A stretch of 64,000 bases of DNA from Maea johnstoni. Lineage: Eukaryota; Annelida; Polychaeta; Spionida; Magelonidae. This document shows positions 32,611 to 43,462 of the stretch, piece after piece. A program made the position numbers and the translations under genes. Location: NCBI GenBank assembly GCA_963942565.1, contig OZ012693.1, positions 8,902,165 to 8,966,164 of the forward strand. Direction: 5' to 3'. The notes beneath the pieces are model-generated. The model had not been told where the DNA came from. It did no database searches and worked only from the letters and a program-made list of their open reading frames with translations. How positions within the stretch are numbered: position 1 is the first letter of the stretch; every line of letters begins with the position of its first letter.

Positions 32611-32718
32611 ATTCACAAAGCATTAAATATTTATCATTTTAACATGTATCACACTGTATTTTTGCTATAATCCTAAGATTCCTAATATACAAAGATATTC
32701 AAAGTTTTGTCATTTTTT

Positions 32719-32905
32719 TGAGTGAAAACCTGAATTCCTTTTCATATTTCTCATCAGTATTGGCTAAAAATGGCAAACAAATGATGTTAAAGCCTGAATG
32801 ACTGTGGTGATTCTTTTATTGGTTAATTGACATGACAACTGACATATTCTTTCTGAATAATTGCAAAAATGATTTTGATCAATCATTTTTTCTCATATCA
32901 ATTAA
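32719..32905. repeat. Dispersed repeat, copy 1
   Basis: Shares TATCAGTATTGGCTAAAA-like, CAAACAAATGATG, GACTGT..TGGTGATTC and ATCAATTA blocks, in order, with 42888-43077. Confidence 0.75.
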
Positions 32906-32929
32906 ACCCCCACTATAATATATAGGATA

Positions 32930-33320
32930 TTAGTTCATGCTGTTCTTCTTGTGAATATATCTATCTTTATCTTATCTCTCAATCTAATGACCCCTGGTTA
33001 ATAATACTAAATATGAACTAGTATCCATACTAGAATATTTCATATAAGTTCATGAGTTCAAGCTAGCTGTCCTTCCTGTAATCCTATTTCTATACTGATT
33101 AATTCCTGTCCTCTGCTATGACCGGGCATCAGTTATCATACTAATTATGTTTAAATATCCCTATTATAATATATCATATCATTTTGTCCTTGTATTGTGA
33201 TCCTTTCTATATCAACGTCTAATCCCTCCATTCTGATCTGTATTCGTTATCATAGAAATTATGTTTAATCATGATCATGACATATAATATCGCTTATTCA
33301 ACCCATCCAGCACTATAATC
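32930..33320. repeat. Degenerate tandem repeat, ~110-130 bp units
   Basis: About three units share GTCCTTCCTGTAATCCTATT-like, TCTATA, CAGTTATCATACTAATTATG-like and ATAATATATCATATC words. Confidence 0.65.
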
Positions 33321-33496
33321 ACGTCTAAGAGGCTTACGCCCAGTCTAGCTGCTCTCAGCTTACACTTTATTAAACCCCCGCCCAGTGCTAAACCTATCAT
33401 TAAGAGAATTGTGATCAAGGCAATTGCTATCTTCTTAAAATTCGTCTCTGATATATTCTCATTTATTTGCCATTCCAGGCAAAATTGTGAATGAAA

Positions 33497-33753
33497 GGCC
33501 TGCCTAAAAAAGTATTTTATTCCTGTAATGCAACCCTGACAAGTTTTTGCTCAAATAAATTGTGACAATAAAGGTTTTTCCACCTAGCTCCCAACCCCCA
33601 ATCAATTAACCTAAATACTGGATTAGAACACTGCATTACAACTACAGTTGCCATGAAACATGCATTGTTTGAAAAAAATCCAAATAAAAAATTTTCCTAC
33701 CAACCTACCCTATTTTTTTTCAGAACATTACAAGAAACAAACATTTTTAGGCT
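33497..33753 (+). mobile_element. Family C MITE, second subfamily
   Basis: C termini (CTAAAAAAGTATTTTATTCC; TTACAAGAAACAAACATTTT), but the middle contains GAACACTGCATTACAACTAC and AGTTGCCATGAAACATGCAT, absent from the main C copies and shared with 36709 and 47200. Confidence 0.85.
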
Positions 33754-34289
33754 CACTGTAATAGCTTAGATGAATAAAAAACAAACGGATAGGAAACCAG
33801 CTGGTCAACCTGAACAGGTGGTTGTGGGGAATAGCCCAAAAATTGTGTTCAGCGTAAGTACATTGGTACGCACATTTCTCTCTAATGTAAACTATATGAG
33901 AGCCCTTATTGGTAGTTGTCTCTCGATACTCCTGGCATAGCCAGGCCTTCACTATATCGCATATAGTAACTGCATGGTCTCTCGCTACATATCCATTCTT
34001 TTCTTCATCTAAAGCTGATAGGTGGAAGAACTATGAATACCTTTGTTGATGACCATAATAAGACAATGGTGTTCAAAACCTTCATCTTACTTGCCTTAGA
34101 TCAGTCATAGTGTGTTGGAATATTTTGATGATATATCTTTGCGAAAAATTTTTTTCTAAAAATACCTCAATGAGAAATCTTTAGAACCCAACTAAAAAAT
34201 GACCTTTAATTTTATGCAAATTTTATGTATTATTCTCAAAAGTATCTTACATCCAGAACTCACTTTTGATATTTCAATGAGGGCTTGTG
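33754..34289. other. No gene seen
   Basis: Unique-looking spacer. Confidence 0.4.
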
Positions 34290-34420
34290 TGATGATGAGT
34301 TTGAAGGAGAACTGTTGTTAATGTCCTGAGCAATATTTTCTTATTATGTTTTTGCCTGTAAGATTTTATCAAAATTGTCAGGCTGCTAGCTTTTGGCCCC
34401 TGTGTGCATTAATGGGTTAA
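34290..34420 (+). mobile_element. Family B MITE, right half
   Basis: GTTTGAAGGAGAACTGTTGT through ATTTTATCAAAATTGTCAGG to GCATTAATGGGTTAA. The left half is not recognisable. Confidence 0.8.
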
Positions 34421-34530
34421 TAAGAATGTAGAGCTCATGCAGGGTCTCATATCTATCTAAGCATTGCTTTCTTATCAAATATATTTCCATCCGTCAGACC
34501 ACATTAATTTTTCCGATGTGAATGGGTTAA
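34417..34530 (+). mobile_element. Short B-ended TTAA fragment
   Basis: Begins at the shared TTAA and ends CGATGTGAATGGGTTAA. Confidence 0.5.
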
Positions 34531-34730
34531 AAATAGTCAGTAGTTCTGCTACGCTGTAGAACACCATGTTTGAACTTAAAGACTTGTTTCAGAAAAAGCA
34601 TCCTGCTATGCAGCTTTAAAACATAAGGAGCTTGGTTTAGAAAAATTAGCCTGAGGTGTCAATAGGTTAGTTACGTAAACCTGTTCAGTAAAATCCCTAC
34701 CCACAATTCATACCACAGGGGAAAAAAGGA

Positions 34731-34946
34731 TTAACCCTTATGCTGCTGTTGGCTGATTTTGCCAATACAAAATGATGCAAAAAAGCTGAAAAGTGACTGA
34801 AACCCTGGCAAATGGGTACTCATCTGAGAGTACTCAGCAAGAGCTTTCCAATGAATACCAACATGACAGGGTTTAGATGTTTTTCAAAAATCTTTGCATT
34901 TTTCTTTTGCTTTAGACAAATGTAGCCTCGGCATTGGAAGGGTTAA
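34731..34946 (-). mobile_element. Family A MITE, complete
   Basis: TTAACCCTTATGCTGCTGTT to GCATTGGAAGGGTTAA, with TTAA on both sides and little divergence. Confidence 0.96.
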
Positions 34947-35546
34947 GGTAATGTGGTTGATTTGTAAATATAGTGTTATTTTGAGTGATTATTTTTATAC
35001 ATTTTAAAGCTTACACCCTTATACTCATAATCAGACCAACTGTTATGTCGTCTGGGGCTTTCACTTAATTAGCTGAATAAGGGAGTGAATATCTCAGAAT
35101 CTCAGATAGGTTTGCACTCAAACAGGAAATGTTTTTGGCTCATTTCCCCTTATTTAATTTCACCAAAACATGGATGCTTAAAACAAGCATTTTGGTCAGA
35201 TGTTCACAAATTTCCATTAAAGTAGGTATATGCCAATAGTATTGAAATTCCAGACGATCATTTTTGGAGGAAAGCTTAAAATAATTGGTTAATCACACCA
35301 CTATTATAATTCATTTGATGGTTGAATTCAATCAATTACCATTCATACTAAGAATATCTTGATAGTTTGATTTACACAAATATGGCAATCTCAAAATCTG
35401 CAAAAATTTAAATAAAAATATGTATTACTACATCAAACACAAGTCCACCAAAAAATCATTCCCCAATTATCTGTTAAAACTGGTTTCATAAGGCAATACA
35501 TATCCAAAGTCACATTTAACAATCTGTTAAAGCTGATTTCATAAGG
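34947..35546. other. No gene seen
   Basis: About 600 bp of AT-rich sequence. A ~35-bp near-repeat (CTGTTAAA.CTG.TTTCATAAGGCA) occurs at about 35471 and 35523. Confidence 0.4.
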
Positions 35547-35853
35547 CAGGCCTCAACGGCAGTCAACGCTAACTCAAAATAACCAGTAATACCTAGGATA
35601 TACTGGTCCTGCAAAAATTTTACTAGTTCTACACGTTTTTCTTTAACATCACGAGAAAAAACATTGCATAAAATTCACCGCCAACTTTTTATTTTTGTTT
35701 ATTTCATATTCATTTATTTCAAAAACATTTGGGAACATTCTTGAGGGGAAAATTGTTAACAAGAATGTCACCTAATATTTACTGGCCCTGTAGGACCAGT
35801 CGAGGTTGCTTTTTACTGGCCTGGGGCCAGCGGTTCACTGTTAGGGTTGAGCC
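35547..35853 (-). mobile_element. Family E inverted-repeat element
   Basis: On the minus strand it starts GGGCTCAACCCTAACAGTGA and follows the 20342 copy: CTGGCCCCAGGCCAGTAAAA, ACTGGTCCTACAGGGCCAGT and GGACATTCTTGTTAAC-like blocks, ending TTGAGGCCTGCC. Confidence 0.78.
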
Positions 35854-36144
35854 CAGTAAGATATTTATAAATCCAAATCTGTCAGATGGCAAATCCATTC
35901 ATGCTAAGAGTTGCCCTTTAAAATTGATTTAGAATGGATACTATGTTTCCTTTCAAAACACTTTGCCATATTGCATCACTTTGGGGAACATTTGTAGTAG
36001 GGTTCTTGGTTAGATCCTGATTAGATTTCTTCCTCCATGATTTTAAAAATCCCATTGCGTAAAGCATATTACACAATAGCCATGACCTTTATTGTGTCTG
36101 GGATGATTGCTGTGTTTCCCTTGATAACACTTTGGCATATTGCA
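35854..36144. other. No gene seen
   Basis: Includes a ~40-bp word set (TTCTTGGTTAGATCCTGATTAGATTT) that recurs diverged at 36380-36410 on the far side of the next A copy. Confidence 0.4.
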
Positions 36145-36356
36145 TGAACCCCTCCAATGCTGTGGCTAGTTTCGACCAAGACACAAGGATGCAAAGATTT
36201 TTTCTAAAATGCCCAAGCCCTGTCATGGTGGTACTCATTGGATAGCTCTGATGGAGTACTCTCAGATGAGTACCCATATGCCAGGGTTTCAGCCATTTTC
36301 AGTTTTTTGCATCATTTTGTATTGCCCAAATTAACCACCAGCAACACAAGGGTTAA
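36145..36356 (+). mobile_element. Family A MITE
   Basis: TGAACCCCTCCAATGCTGTG to AGCAACACAAGGGTTAA. Confidence 0.92.
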
Positions 36357-36476
36357 TTTGGGAAGCATTTGTCGTAGAGTTCTTGGTTATATCCTGATTA
36401 TATTTTTCCTTCTACAATTTTTAGATTAAAAGTAATTACACAATAGGCATGGCCTTTATGTCTAAGAAGTGAATGA

Positions 36477-36688
36477 ATTAGCCCATTTATGCCAGTAAAG
36501 AGTATTCAGAAATGTCCTAGCTATATTTGGTCATACATTTAACAAAGGCATTTTTGAAACATATTAAAAGAGAAACATTGACCAATTTACAATTCTCCTT
36601 TACATTCTGTGAACTAATTATATTTTTCCTAATTCATTTTCAGAGGTTTAGTGACATTTGTCAAAAGCTCCAGTTATTAATGGGTTAA
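36477..36688 (+). mobile_element. Family B MITE
   Basis: ATTAGCCCATTTATGCCAGT to CCAGTTATTAATGGGTTAA, with core AACATATTAAAAGAGAAACA and AATTCTCCTTTACATTCTGT. Confidence 0.85.
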
Positions 36689-36708
36689 AAAATATGATAA
36701 GCATAGGT

Positions 36709-36931
36709 AGGTTTAAAAAAGCATTCTTTTGGGAGGGGGAGGGTTGGGGGATTTCTATTTTTCAAACAATTCATGTTTCATGGAAGCCGTAGCTGGAATG
36801 CAGTGCTATAATCCTGTATTTATGTCGATTGGGAGTTTGGAGTTGTGAGGGTGGAAAAAACTTTAGGGTCGCTATTCCTTTGAGTAAAAACTTGTTAGGG
36901 TCTCATTTCAGGAAACAATTCTTTTTAGGCC
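36709..36931 (-). mobile_element. Family C MITE, second subfamily
   Basis: Reverse orientation: the G-rich strand is on top (GGGAGGGGGAGGGTTGGGGG). The middle includes TTTCATGGAAGCCGTAGCTG, the subfamily marker. Confidence 0.87.
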
Positions 36932-37149
36932 TTACCATGTGTGCACTCCATGTGGCAATGGGTTAAACCATCCACACCTCTACTGCTCAGTGCTGTCAAA
37001 AGACATTAATACCCCGTTTCCTAAGAAGCATTCTCCATTACAATCCTATTGATCCCAGCTGTTAACTGAATTGGGAAATTTATGTTTTCGTAGGCCAGAA
37101 TTCTCAACAGCCAAGAACCAGTTTATCGATTGTCTCTTGATAAATACAT

Positions 37150-37371
37150 CAATGCCTCCATGGCTCGGTGCTGATTTAGTCCAAAACACAAAGATGCAAA
37201 GATTTTTTGAAACCCATCTTAACCCTGTCATGTTGGTAATCATTGGATAGATCTTGCTGAGTATGCTCAGAAGAGAACCCATGTGCCAGGGTTTCAGTCA
37301 CTTATCAGGTGATGCAGTATTTTGCATCTTTTTGTATTGGCAAAATTAGCCACCAGCAGCATAAGGGTTAA
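37150..37371 (+). mobile_element. Family A MITE
   Basis: The left end is diverged (GCCTCCATGGCTCGGTGCTG); the right end AGCAGCATAAGGGTTAA is intact. Confidence 0.9.
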
Positions 37372-37414
37372 GATATAAACTGCATACTATTCAACCCATC
37401 CATACCAAGACAGT

Positions 37415-37700
37415 CAGTGTATCACTTACTAATTCATTTTTCTCATTTCTGATTGGAAATGAAAATTTCAAATTTGCAAATCAAAACTCCTATTTTCATA
37501 TTCATCTTGGAAAAGGAAAATTGGAAATTAAACCCCATTAAATCTTTTCAGAGTTTCAAGTTCAACTGTGAAAAATTAAGATTGGAATATAGGAGCTGCT
37601 CCCAATTTTCTATTTCCAAGTTGAAAATATGATGCAAGTCTGCATTTTTCATTTTCAATTGGAAAACAGAAAAATTAATTAGTAAGTGTTAGTTACACTG
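37415..37700. mobile_element. Palindromic element with CAGTGTA ends
   Basis: The left CAGTGTATCACTTACTAATT pairs with the right AATTAGTAAGTGTTAGTTAC then ACTG. Further in, TTTCCAATT/AATTGGAAA words pair as well. CAGTG ends are typical of hAT elements, but the two 8-bp flanks do not match, so the superfamily is uncertain. Confidence 0.6.
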
Positions 37701-38559
37701 ACCCTGAAGCACCCCAAAAAACCCTCACAATTTCAGTGATATCACTGAAATCTAAGTATGTTTCACAATTTATATTTAAAGGAAAATGCTGTTCATAATC
37801 AAACCCACAACTCTCCTAAAAAATTGTGACTTCATGTCTAACTCCAATGTTATTTTCAAGTGTTTTTGTAAGTCCAGATGATACAAAATGCTAATGAGAT
37901 ATCTGGACATAAATGTGCATTCAAACCTGAAGTGACCAAATTTGTCCTGCCAATTTTAACAATAACTAAATTCACAAAAATCGATATCTAGAAAATATTG
38001 GAAGAAATGAAGTTGATCAGAATTTAACCTATATATCGACTGCTTATAAATAGTTTTAAAGACTAGCTTTATTACCAATTCATCTATTTATGAAAATCCA
38101 CGAAACAAGACATTATGCTATTCAAGGAGACCTATAAGCAAGTCTTCTGAACCCATTCATGCTTGAAGCAAACACGTGATCATTGATACAAATATCAATA
38201 TCTTGAAAACCAGTGAGAATCTAGAGACATTTTGAATGAAATCTATGTATCCACCTCAAGAAAATAATTGATCTTGATCTTCCGTCAACTGTTGAATATT
38301 TCCCTTATGAACTATTGAGATACCAGCAATACAACTCAGTTATTTATGGGCACAAGATAGTCATGAAAAATTTGACTTAAGGGTACCACATGTTCATTGC
38401 CATCATGCTTTTTAAAATAAATAAGAAATAAAGCGCAAATTTACTAAATATTTGGGTAGTGCTGTGTGGTAATTTTTATCAAAATTATTTTCCAAAATTC
38501 AGCTTTATGGCTATAAAGAAAAGTATTTCCAAAATGGCGCAGGCCTTTCAGTCACAGGT
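37701..38559. other. Mostly unique sequence with a B-like end
   Basis: A family B left terminus (CTGAACCCATTCATGCTTGA) is at about 38147-38166, but the rest of the element is not clear. No gene seen. Confidence 0.4.
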
Positions 38560-38690
38560 GTAAATATGTTGATGCATTTGCACACGGCTGAGCTACTTTT
38601 TATTATCATGCTGTCAGCAGCCGTTTCCACATGGATGATCTTGAAGCACACCCTAGTGGCGAATAGAATCTCATTTCCAAGAACCCAAAC
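38560..38690. repeat. Dispersed duplicate segment, copy 1
   Basis: CTGTCAGCAGCCG, TTTCCAC, GAAGCACACCCTAGTGGC and TCATTTCC occur in the same order at 39530-39640. The minus strand of 38646-38659 reads CCACTAGGGTGTGC, close to the CTCF core. Confidence 0.6.
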
Positions 38691-39144
38691 GGAAATATTC
38701 TTGCGGTCACGATGAATCACGAGAAATAATGAGATCTCTATGTTTCCTCTATGGTGAGACAATTCAGTGGACTGGAATCATTCCAAGAAACGCATACCTG
38801 GAAAGTATATGGAGGGGAAATGTTGACAGGGATTGACCTTAATGGTCGTTTTAGGGGCATTCTTGACCCCAGAGTATGTGATTTTACTACTAGGCGTTCA
38901 ATTATGGGAGCCAAGTTTGCAAATGGACATATCTATTATCAACTGGAGCACTTTTGAGAAAGTAGTTTTTTTTCAATTTTCATCTCCCCCCTATCTTAAT
39001 TGCCTAATAGTGCCCCAAAATGCATCTCAGAAGGTATATTTTTCAAGATATCATATTTTCAATATGTTATTGGTGCGCTGCATTATCTCAGGGATTTATT
39101 TGCTCCATGATTTTAAATCCTGGGAGCCAAATCTTCTACTGCCT
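38691..39144. other. No gene assigned
   Basis: A 116-codon plus-strand ORF (38833-39183) runs into the following A element and has no supporting splice pattern, so it is not called. Confidence 0.4.
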
Positions 39145-39374
39145 GAAAATGATAAACCTGAGGCTATATATACTTTCGTCTAAAGAACAAGGATGCAAAG
39201 ATTTTTGAAAACCATCTAAACCCTGTCATGTTGGTATTCATGGGATTGCTCTCACTGGGTACTCTTGGTACTCTCAGATGAGTACCTATAAAGTGCCACG
39301 GTTTCAATCATTTTTCAGGTTTTTTGCATCATTTTGTATTGACCAAATTAGCCATCACCAGCATAAGGGAATAA
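39145..39374 (+). mobile_element. Family A MITE
   Basis: GATAAACCTGAGGCTATATA to ACCAGCATAAGGGAATAA, with an extra GGTACTCTT duplication at the centre. Confidence 0.88.
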
Positions 39375-39529
39375 CGGTCAATCACTGGTTGACAAAAATG
39401 CAACACACAATCATTCTCCAAATATCTTTTACATGACATCTTTTTTTTATTGGCATATATTCTCAAAGACAGGCCAACAACAGACTGCTTGGGCATAAAA
39501 TTGGATTTATAGCGAAGGAATTTATACAA

Positions 39530-39640
39530 TAACAGCGCAGCTAAACTATTTGTCGGTCTGTCAGCAGGCGGCCATTTTCCACCAGGCTGAGCATGGAGCA
39601 CACCCTGGTGGCAGCTTCAGTCATTAATAACCTTATTTCC
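39530..39640. repeat. Dispersed duplicate segment, copy 2
   Basis: Partner of 38560-38690. The minus strand of 39598-39611 reads CCACCAGGGTGTGC, and an inverted CCACCAGG lies ~20 bp before it. Confidence 0.6.
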
Positions 39641-39687
39641 GAATGTCAGCAGACAAATTAGGTTGTCTCCCAAATGGCATTAGAGCT

Positions 39688-39945
39688 TTAACCAATTTGG
39701 CACCTGTGACGGCCAAAAATAGCATTACTATTTTGGTGATATTTCTCTCATATAAGCACATTTTGTGAAATATTTTGAGGAGAAAAAATCATCAGAACTA
39801 AAATAAACTAACATCTATATTCAAATATTAAGTGAATTCATGCTTTATATTCATTTAACTTGTAAAGTTTAAAATAGTTTAAAGTGTAATTAGTTTCAAA
39901 AATACCTGGATATCCAGAGTTCACTGCTCAGTATAACCAAACTAG
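39688..39945 (-). mobile_element. Family B MITE, reverse, diverged
   Basis: Starts TTAACCAATTTGGCACCTGT and GACGGCCAAAAATAGC, the reverse complement of the B right end; the core ATATTTTGAGGAGAAAAAAT follows. The far end is uncertain. Confidence 0.6.
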
Positions 39946-39995
39946 CAAGATAATCTATTGAGCTCTGGCACGTTCATGGCCTCAGCAACCTCTCC

Positions 39996-40210
39996 TTAAT
40001 TCTTGTGCCGCTGGTGGCTAATTTGGTCGTTACAAAATGATGTGAAAAAAAGCTTTAAAATGATGGAAATCCTGGCAAATGGGTACTCACCTGACAGGAT
40101 TCAGCAGGAGCATCCCAATGAATACCAACATTGAAATGTTTAAATAGCTTTCCAAAATATTTGCTTTCCTGTGCCTTTAAAGAAAATGGCCTCACCATTG
40201 AAAGGGTTTA
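39996..40210 (-). mobile_element. Family A MITE
   Basis: TTAATTCTTGTGCCGCTGGT to ACCATTGAAAGGGTTTA; the final TTTA is shared with the B-like element that follows. Confidence 0.9.
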
Positions 40211-40392
40211 CCCATTTTGTGCTTACAAACCACAACCACCCAACTTGTTTTATGATATATGTGTGACCAGAGCTTTTGAGTCTCCATCAAATATTTAATG
40301 AATTCATGATTTGTTTCCTTAGTTATTCTCTTAAGATATCAAAGGTCCAGAGGACACTTTCCAAGAATATTTCCAGGCATGACTGGATTCAA
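40207..40392 (+). mobile_element. Family B-like MITE abutting A
   Basis: TTTACCCATTTTGTGCTTAC to TCCAGGCATGACTGGATTCAA (as motif), with a TCAAATATTTAATGAATTCA core. Confidence 0.7.
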
Positions 40393-40433
40393 TTATCAGC
40401 AGAGAGCGCCACAAGGGGCTGACACCCTCTTGG

Positions 40434-40759
40434 TAGGGATGTCATTGATATCCCCTTTTTTTCATTTCAATTAATTTCTATACTCTTTACGATATATCGA
40501 TTCGATTTGATTTGGTTCGATACCCCGTGTCTCGGCCATATGCCTGAGTAAATACTTAAATATTTAGTCAGAGTTTCACTTTGTGTTGGTTTAACAGGAA
40601 AATGTGTGGGAAAAGCATATTTTTTATTAATAATCATACAGCATTGTTGGAGTAGAGAATATCGATTTTTATTTTATTATACCCAACCTTTCGATTTCAT
40701 TTAATTGAAAAAGTGAAAATGTTGATTCATCGATTTGTCGACTATCGATGACATTCCTA
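40434..40759. mobile_element. hAT-like MITE (family H) with 8-bp target duplication
   Basis: Terminal repeats TAGGGATGTCATTGATA and CTATCGATGACATTCCTA. Perfect 8-mer CCTCTTGG on both sides (40426-40433, 40760-40767). The interior is AT-rich with TTCGATT words, unlike the GC-rich copy at 14014. Confidence 0.94.
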
Positions 40760-41095
40760 CCTCTTGGCTTGCTCAATGGTGTGCAATAGGAGTTGGCACC
40801 TCCCAGGGAATTTTAATCCTAAGCTGGTGCGGCACCCTGCTAGCCTTTTAAAAGAAAAGGGATATGTGGATCTCCCTTTTGATACCATGCATCTATGAAT
40901 CCCTTGATCCACTTTGGATCTGAAGGCTAAATCTGCTCGAACTTCCTCTCTTTTTTGTCTTTTCTCTCTCGAGTAATTTATCTAAAAGTGTTTTCATTGT
41001 TCTTTAATAGTAACATTAATGCCCACCTTTTGATAAATTGTATGGCTTTAAAAGACCTCTGTGTGCCGATGTGCCTCGTAACCTCATTCATTCAT
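40760..41095. other. No gene seen
   Basis: Unique-looking spacer; ends in a short (ATTC)n tract at 41084-41105. Confidence 0.4.
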
Positions 41096-41122
41096 TCATT
41101 TATTCAGTATAGTGTTCCAATG

Positions 41123-41464
41123 TCATAGGTACTGCATCAAGCTTTCCATGCAGGTTTCTTCTCTCAGAATAATTGAATCATTTGACTTCCGACAACATTT
41201 AAAGCAAAAAACGCTATCGAGGGAATGGATTTCTTCTGAAGAACATAGGAAATCATCCTTGTTCACAGGATACTGGATGTGATAACTGCTCAGACAATTG
41301 ACAGTATTGTCTTTTAACAGGGTCAGAGGTTTCCTGACCTGTGACTTTACCAGCAATTGCCACAATTTCTCGTTTAAACCAGTGATGAAACAGAATGCTT
41401 GATTCATAGCTGATTTCTTTTGAATCACCCCATTTAACCATTCCAATGAAGATCCAAACAACAT
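41123..41464 (-). CDS. Weak candidate terminal exon, unidentified protein
   Basis: A 113-codon minus-strand frame with protein-like composition (for example NQAFCFITGLNEKLWQLLVK and CFKCCRKSNDSIILREE), ending in TGA at 41123. AATAAA lies ~20 bp downstream, but it is within an (ATTC)n tract. Another frame is also open for ~70 codons, and the 5' end runs into a family B terminus (41455-41507). It could be a real terminal exon of an unrecognised gene or a chance ORF. It need not belong with the 24-kb exons. Confidence 0.25.
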   Translation of the reverse strand: MLFGSSLEWLNGVIQKKSAMNQAFCFITGLNEKLWQLLVKSQVRKPLTLLKDNTVNCLSSYHIQYPVNKDDFLCSSEEIHSLDSVFCFKCCRKSNDSIILREETCMESLMQYL

Positions 41465-41507
41465 TTTCCAAAGGAACTCTTAAGCATTAATGAATTGAAT
41501 GGGTTAA
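41455..41507 (-). mobile_element. Family B left-end fragment
   Basis: On the minus strand TTAACCCATTC, then ATTAATGCTTAAGAGTTCCT and GTTGTTTGGATC follow the B left arm for ~45 bp, then diverge. Confidence 0.6.
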
Positions 41508-42022
41508 TATATTTTCTTAAGTAAATAAAGGTGACATATGTAAGGAGATCTCACAACATCAATAAATATAGAAATAAGTCATAACCTGCAAGTAGGATAA
41601 TTACAGATTAATATGACTTCTATTGTGAATAATGTATACCAAACCATAGGTATTAGTCTTTCATTATATCCCTTCAGTTCTAGTATCTCACTATTATTAG
41701 GAATATATAGTACTGAAAGAATTTTACCCATCTTAATCTTATATATAATTATATATACACTGGACTGAACTTGTCAAGATACCCCAATCCATGTAAACCA
41801 GTTGAGACTTCATGTCAGAATTCTTGTTTTTGTTTTTTTGTTTGTTTTTGTAGCAAAGGTCAAAGAAACCCTGATCCCATCTGGTTTGGCTATGAGCAAC
41901 TTCCAGATAAGTGCATGGCCTTGATATATAATCAATGAAGTAGCTCTTTTTATGGATAATACAATTTTTCTTCCACAGGGTGAATGTCCTCTACGGGATG
42001 ACCTGAGGGTCAGTGACTCCTT
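41508..42022. other. No gene seen
   Basis: AT-rich spacer. Confidence 0.4.
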
Positions 42023-42238
42023 ATAACCTTTATGCTGCTGGTGGCTATAAATTTGGCCAATACAAAATAATGCAAAAAAAAAGGAAAATGACTGAAACCC
42101 TGGCTAATGGGTACTCATCTGAGAGTGCTCGGCGAAAGCTTTCCAATGAATACCAACACGACAGGGTTTAGATGGTGTTCAAAGATCTTTGCGTCCTTGT
42201 TCTTTGGACAAAAGTAGCCTTAGCATTGGACGGGTTAA
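42023..42238 (-). mobile_element. Family A MITE
   Basis: ATAACCTTTATGCTGCTGGT to GCATTGGACGGGTTAA. Confidence 0.94.
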
Positions 42239-42284
42239 GTGACTTATCTTATTAATGGCGTGTTTGTATGCAAACCTGTGAATA

Positions 42285-42421
42285 ACCTTATCAGCCATAT
42301 AAAACTGAGTAGCTGAAAGAGTTATCCAATGAATACCAACATGACAGTGTTTACATGGTTTTCAAAAATCTTTGCATCCTAGTGCATTGGACAAAAGTAG
42401 CCTCAGCATTAGAAGAGTTAA
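42285..42421 (-). mobile_element. Family A MITE, left arm truncated
   Basis: Only the right two thirds remain (GTTATCCAATGAATACCAAC to GCATTAGAAGAGTTAA). Confidence 0.85.
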
Positions 42422-42573
42422 AAGGTGAAAAGGTGATCGAGGCCTTGGAAGAGACCAGGTGAGCCGGATGCATGTCTGGACTCTTAATTGTTTTGAAGAA
42501 TCTTCAGGTTTGCATTACATGTATGGCCAGTGCTGACTTTAATTGACATATGAGAAGTTTGAGTATAGAGCAC

Positions 42574-42792
42574 TTAACCCTTCCAATGCTGAGGCTACTT
42601 TCATCCAAAGAACAAAAATACATATATTTTTGATAACCATACAAACCCAGTCATGTTGGTATTCATTGGAAATCTATCGCAGAATACTCTCAGATGAGTA
42701 CCCCATTTGCCAGGGTTTCAATCATTTTTCAGGGTGTTTTGCATTATTCTGCATTGGCTAAATATTAGCCACCACTAGCATAAGGGTATTAA
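42574..42792 (+). mobile_element. Family A MITE, complete
   Basis: TTAACCCTTCCAATGCTGAG to CTAGCATAAGGGTATTAA. Confidence 0.94.
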
Positions 42793-42887
42793 CTGTCATG
42801 TGTGCCTCAGAGTAACGTCACTACTAAATATTGATCAAAAACAAAAAGCAGATGGCAATCTTGATCACAGGGGTGACTTCAGTTAAA

Positions 42888-43077
42888 ACTTGAATTTCTA
42901 TTCAAAATTCTTATCAGTATTGGCTTAAAATTGTAAACAAATGATGACAAAGCCCAAAGACTGTCACTGGTGATTCCTTTATCAATTAATTAACATAAAT
43001 AACAATTAACATGATATCTATACCAATTACTTGGAAAAAAATATTTTGGTCAATTAATTCTCAAATCAATATCACCC
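42888..43077. repeat. Dispersed repeat, copy 2
   Basis: Diverged partner of 32719-32905 in the same orientation, 10 kb away. Confidence 0.75.
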
Positions 43078-43337
43078 CTAGTACAGACCACCCAGGTGAA
43101 CAGGAAGCAATTTGTCTGGGCTCTTAATTGACTTAAGGGACTCTCAGGTTCTTCACTGTCTTGAGGCCGGACTCTCAGGTTGTAATCTTTAATTGTAATG
43201 TTAGACGTCCTAACTGTCACGTGTAGCAGTGTAAACGTGACAACCTACTGATGCAAAGCAAATAGCAGACGTCTAGCTGTCTTGATCAACGTCAGTTCTC
43301 TATCTGTTCAGACATAGAAAAAAAATGTTTCTTTTCA

Positions 43338-43462
43338 TGGGTACTCATCTGAGAGTACTCAGTGAGGGCTATCTAATGGATACCAACATGATAGGGTTCA
43401 GATGGTTTTCAAAAATCTTTGCATAATTGTGCCTCAGAGGAAAGTAGCATTGGAAGGGTTAA
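43338..43462 (-). mobile_element. Family A MITE, left half missing
   Basis: Starts at the central CATGGGTACTCATCTGAGAG and ends AGCATTGGAAGGGTTAA; GCCTCA near the right end is deleted. Confidence 0.88.

Noticed and set aside
37415-37700. Firm hAT assignment from CAGTG ends
   Set aside because: The 8-bp flanks do not match, so only an inverted-repeat element is claimed.
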